A DNA stretch of 25,071 bases from NCBI GenBank assembly GCA_025059435.1, contig JANXDK010000001.1, positions 1 through 25,071 of the forward strand, given 5' to 3'. How positions within the stretch are numbered: the stretch's first letter is position 1; each line of letters opens with the position of its first letter. The notes under the pieces were generated by a model. That model saw only the letters and a list, made by a program, of their open reading frames with translations, did no database searches and had not been told where the DNA came from. This DNA is from Thermoproteota archaeon (lineage in GTDB: Archaea > Thermoproteota > EX4484-205 > JAAOZP01). Positions 22,512-25,071 of the stretch are shown here, one piece after another. The position numbers and the translations under genes are program-made.

Positions 22512-22769
22512 TTGGTTAGTAAGAAAAACATTAGTAAAGTTAACATACTCGACCATGTTTTAGTGCCCCGTCACCGGATTTTATCTCATGAAGAGAAGGA
22601 GGCCCTGCTTAAAAAGTATAATATCAAGCCTTCTCAATTGCCCAAGATGCTCAATAGCGATCCCATTGCGGTTGCTATAGGGGCTAAAATAGGGGATATT
22701 GTTGAAATCATAAGGAAAAGTCCTGTTGCCGGAGAGACGCTGGCATACCGCGTGGTAGTGGAGGGTTGA
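22512..22769 (+). CDS. rpoH: RNA polymerase subunit H (Rpo5)
   Basis: Assembly-platform subunit of archaeal RNA polymerase, equivalent to the C-terminal domain of eukaryotic Rpb5. The 85 residues show the signature DHVLVPRHRILSHEEKEALLKKYNI and the closing block LPKMLNSDPIAVAIGAKIGDIVEIIRKSPVAGETLAYRVV. The start is TTG at 22512 (MVSKKNISK), with an AT element (GTTTATTACC) about 30 bases upstream. It lies directly before rpoB, the conserved archaeal order rpoH-rpoB-rpoA1-rpoA2. Confidence 0.96.
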   Translation: MVSKKNISKVNILDHVLVPRHRILSHEEKEALLKKYNIKPSQLPKMLNSDPIAVAIGAKIGDIVEIIRKSPVAGETLAYRVVVEG

Positions 22770-22774
22770 AGAGG

Positions 22775-25071
22775 TTGAGTAACGTGTCTGAGGAACTTAC
22801 CGAGGCAGACCTTTGGATGGTTGCTGAAAGTTATATTAAGAGCATCGGACTGGCGAGGCACCACATAGATTCTTTCAATGAATTTGTAGATAAGGATATG
22901 CAGAAAATAGTGGACGAGGTTAAGAGTGTAGAGGTTAATGTAGAAGATAAGATAATACGTGTGGAGTTTGGAGAGGTAAGGGTCCATGTTCCGAGAATCA
23001 TAGAGCCTAGCGGTGCTATGAGAAACATATACCCAATGGAGGCTAGGATGAGGAACTTTACATATGCTGCTCCAATTTACCTGGAGATTAAGGAGATAAG
23101 AGACGGTAGGGAAATCAGACAAGAGGTTCTGATAGGAGAACTTCCAATCATGGTTAACTCGAGGTATTGTGCACTTGCTGGCCTCAGCCCTGAGGCAAGG
23201 GTTAGGTTGGGCGAAGACCCGTACGATCCCGGTGGCTATTTCATAATAAACGGTTCCGAGAGGGTTATAGTCGGTGTCGAGGACCTTGCTCCCAATAGAA
23301 TAATATTAGAGGAGAAGAAAATAGGCCCATACTCGTTCTATATTGCACGAATATTTTCCACTACAGTAGGTTATAGAACTAGAGTTGAAGTGAGACTGAA
23401 GGGTCAGAGTAATGAGTTAAAGGTATACCTGCCCGGTGTTGGACAGGAGATTCCATTCATAATAATGCTGAAGGCTCTTGGGATGGCCTCGGATAAGGAG
23501 ATAGCAGAACGTGTTTCGCCATTTCCAGAGATACAAGAGCTCTTAGCACCTTCTTTTGATGCTGCCCAGAACATTATGAGTAAAGAGGATGCTATAATGT
23601 ACATTGGCAACAGGGTTGCATATGGGCAGTCAGATAAAGTTCGTTTAAACAAGACTCAGAACGTATTGGACAAGATCCTGTTACCACACCTTGGTATGGA
23701 TGAATCTGCCAGGTACAATAAGGCGCTCTTCTTATGTGAAATGGCTGAGAGGATACTTGCAATGAAACTCGGCTGGCGTCCACCAGACGATAAAGACCAT
23801 TATAAGAATAAGAGGATTAGGCTTGCAGGAGGACTTCTTGCAGAGCTCTTTAGAACATCCTTTAGGAGAATGGTTAGAGACTTTAGGTATCAACTCGAGA
23901 AGTTTAGCTTGAGACATAGAGCTATCTATTCGTTCTCGAATCTTATCACTACTAGTCTAATTACTGATACTATAAACCAAGCCATGGCAACTGGGAATTG
24001 GGGTAAGAGGCTCGTCGGCGTCACTCAGCTACTGGATAGGACCAATTACCTCTCCGTAATAAGTCATCTAAGGAGGATCCAGTCGCCTTTAAGCCGGAGC
24101 CAATCTAACTTTGATGCTAGAGATCTTCATCCTACTCAATGGGGCAAGCTGGATCCTAATGAGACTCCTGAAGGAGTAAACTGTGGATTGGTGAAGAATA
24201 TGAGCATAGGTGCACAGGTCTCAGTTTCTGCAGACAAGTCCGTACTTGATAAGATACTTTCAAAATTCGGCATTATTCCCATCACTAAAGCGGATCAGGA
24301 AACCCGTCTAACGGCGGCGAAGATCTTCATAGATGGAGTCCCAGTAGGATATTCTCATTCTGGCGAGGTCCTTGTTAAAGAGATTAGGAGCCTTAGGAGG
24401 AGAGGAGTAATACCGCCAGAGATAAACGTAGCATATTACGAGTTTAATTACGGCGGGAGGATCGTTAAAGAGATTTACTTTAACGCTGACCCGGGTAGGA
24501 TTAGGAGACCCCTAATAGTAATAGAAGATGGGCAGGTTAAGCTTACTAAGGATCATGTTTCTAAACTTGCTCTCGGTAAGATAAGTTTCGACGACTTGGT
24601 TAACAACGGTATTGTAGAATTCCTGGATGCCGAGGAAGAGGAGAACGCATTTATAGCGGTTTCGCTGAAAGACGTTTCAAACGAGACAACACACCTGGAA
24701 ATAAGCCCCATACTCATATTCGGCGTCGTCTCGGCAATGGTCCCGTTTGCGGAGCACAATCACTCCCCCAGGAATACTTACGAGGCGGCAATGGCTAAGC
24801 AAGCACTGGGTCTTCCCTTTGCAAACATTAACAATGCTTTCTACACTACCTTCCACGTCATGACTTATCCTCAGACCCCATTAGTGTCTTCGAGAATAGA
24901 CCCGATTATAGGCCTCGATAAAAGGCCTATTGGTCAGAACTTCTTAGTGGCAGTATTATCACACCCGTATAATATGGAGGATGCCATAGTTCTAAATGCT
25001 GCATCTATCCAACGTGGCCTCGCTAGGTCAACCACCTACAAATCATATGAGGTTGAAGCCAGGAGATATCC
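22775..25071 (+). CDS. rpoB: RNA polymerase subunit B (Rpo2), 5' part, runs off window
   Basis: Second-largest RNA polymerase subunit. The frame is open from the start to the window end, about 765 codons of an expected 1,100 or so. Recognised blocks include DPYDPGGYFIINGSERVIVGVEDLAPNRI, LSRSQSNFDARDLHPTQWGKLDPNETPEGVNCGLVKN, PFAEHNHSPRNTYEAAMAKQALG and RPIGQNFLVAVLSHPYNMEDAIVLN. The gene is not split into B'' and B' in the region seen, unlike in most methanogens and halophiles. The start is uncertain: the TTG at 22775 (MSNVSEELTEADLW) has GGAGGG about 9 bases upstream; the GTG at 22784 and the TTG at 22766 are in-frame alternatives. It begins within 5 bases of the rpoH stop. The C-terminal zinc-binding and clamp part lies outside the window. 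Confidence 0.96.
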   Translation, partial: MSNVSEELTEADLWMVAESYIKSIGLARHHIDSFNEFVDKDMQKIVDEVKSVEVNVEDKIIRVEFGEVRVHVPRIIEPSGAMRNIYPMEARMRNFTYAAPIYLEIKEIRDGREIRQEVLIGELPIMVNSRYCALAGLSPEARVRLGEDPYDPGGYFIINGSERVIVGVEDLAPNRIILEEKKIGPYSFYIARIFSTTVGYRTRVEVRLKGQSNELKVYLPGVGQEIPFIIMLKALGMASDKEIAERVSPFPEIQELLAPSFDAAQNIMSKEDAIMYIGNRVAYGQSDKVRLNKTQNVLDKILLPHLGMDESARYNKALFLCEMAERILAMKLGWRPPDDKDHYKNKRIRLAGGLLAELFRTSFRRMVRDFRYQLEKFSLRHRAIYSFSNLITTSLITDTINQAMATGNWGKRLVGVTQLLDRTNYLSVISHLRRIQSPLSRSQSNFDARDLHPTQWGKLDPNETPEGVNCGLVKNMSIGAQVSVSADKSVLDKILSKFGIIPITKADQETRLTAAKIFIDGVPVGYSHSGEVLVKEIRSLRRRGVIPPEINVAYYEFNYGGRIVKEIYFNADPGRIRRPLIVIEDGQVKLTKDHVSKLALGKISFDDLVNNGIVEFLDAEEEENAFIAVSLKDVSNETTHLEISPILIFGVVSAMVPFAEHNHSPRNTYEAAMAKQALGLPFANINNAFYTTFHVMTYPQTPLVSSRIDPIIGLDKRPIGQNFLVAVLSHPYNMEDAIVLNAASIQRGLARSTTYKSYEVEARRY

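Noticed and set aside
22634..23122. 162-codon open frame on the minus strand across rpoH and rpoB
   Set aside because: Both genes beneath it are certain and highly conserved, and the frame has no recognisable domain or own promoter.
1..25071. CRISPR arrays, insertion sequences, integrases or toxin-antitoxin genes
   Set aside because: I saw no regularly spaced repeats, transposase motifs, terminal inverted repeats or paired small toxin genes anywhere in the window.

Overview
The window is archaeal. It carries PolD small subunit DP1, a family B DNA polymerase, FEN1, the archaeal exosome (Rrp4, Rrp41, Rrp42), the proteasome alpha subunit, SBDS, prefoldin beta, RNase P Pop5, ribosomal eL43, aEF-1 beta, Pth2, EndA and RNA polymerase subunits H and B. 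The polymerase resembles the Sulfolobus PolB1 type, yet it sits beside a PolD subunit that typical Crenarchaeota (Thermoprotei) lack. RpoB is unsplit for at least 765 codons. Together with a tRNA that appears to carry two introns, this points to a deep TACK-type lineage (Korarchaeia, Bathyarchaeia, Aigarchaeota or relatives); the exact phylum cannot be settled by eye. Many genes start with TTG, and many starts lie about 23-31 bases from a TATA-like box, which suggests mostly leaderless mRNAs. Genes inside operons have Shine-Dalgarno sites.

Layout. (1) 106-1587: DP1, convergent with (2) a minus-strand ECF energizing module, ecfA-ecfA-ecfT (3989 down to 1590), with no substrate-binding component visible. 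(3) 8677 down to 4053: a long minus-strand translation and RNA-decay superoperon, psmA-SBDS-rrp4-rrp41-rrp42-rpl37ae-pcc1-pfdB, with overlapping or nearly abutting genes. A separate upstream rnp2 (Pop5) lies across a 418-base AT-rich gap. (4) 9478-14989, plus strand: PolB1, a Gfo/Idh/MocA dehydrogenase, two unrecognised membrane proteins (one with a zinc ribbon) and inositol-1-phosphate synthase. (5) 15009-18543: DUF371, divergent from Pcm; FEN1; an unknown 81-residue protein coupled to aEF-1 beta; a 53-residue zinc-ribbon gene; and divergent Pth2. (6) 18592-21402, plus strand: glycyl-tRNA synthetase, a DUF47/PhoU-like protein and the tRNA-splicing endonuclease, followed by a convergent ArsR-type regulator. 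(7) 22123-22262, minus strand: tRNA-Tyr(GUA) with a 37/38 intron and a second, D-loop intron. (8) rpoH and the 5' part of rpoB run off the window end.

Most of the window is informational housekeeping. The features most worth a second look are the two-intron tRNA-Tyr only about 0.7 kb from an EndA with a crenarchaeal-type loop, three divergent gene pairs that each appear to share one central TATA-like box with leaderless or near-leaderless starts, replacement of the Q-loop glutamine in one ECF ATPase, a lysine-to-methionine change in the inositol-phosphate synthase signature, and a small unknown protein coupled to aEF-1 beta. I see no CRISPR array, insertion sequence, integrase or defence system.
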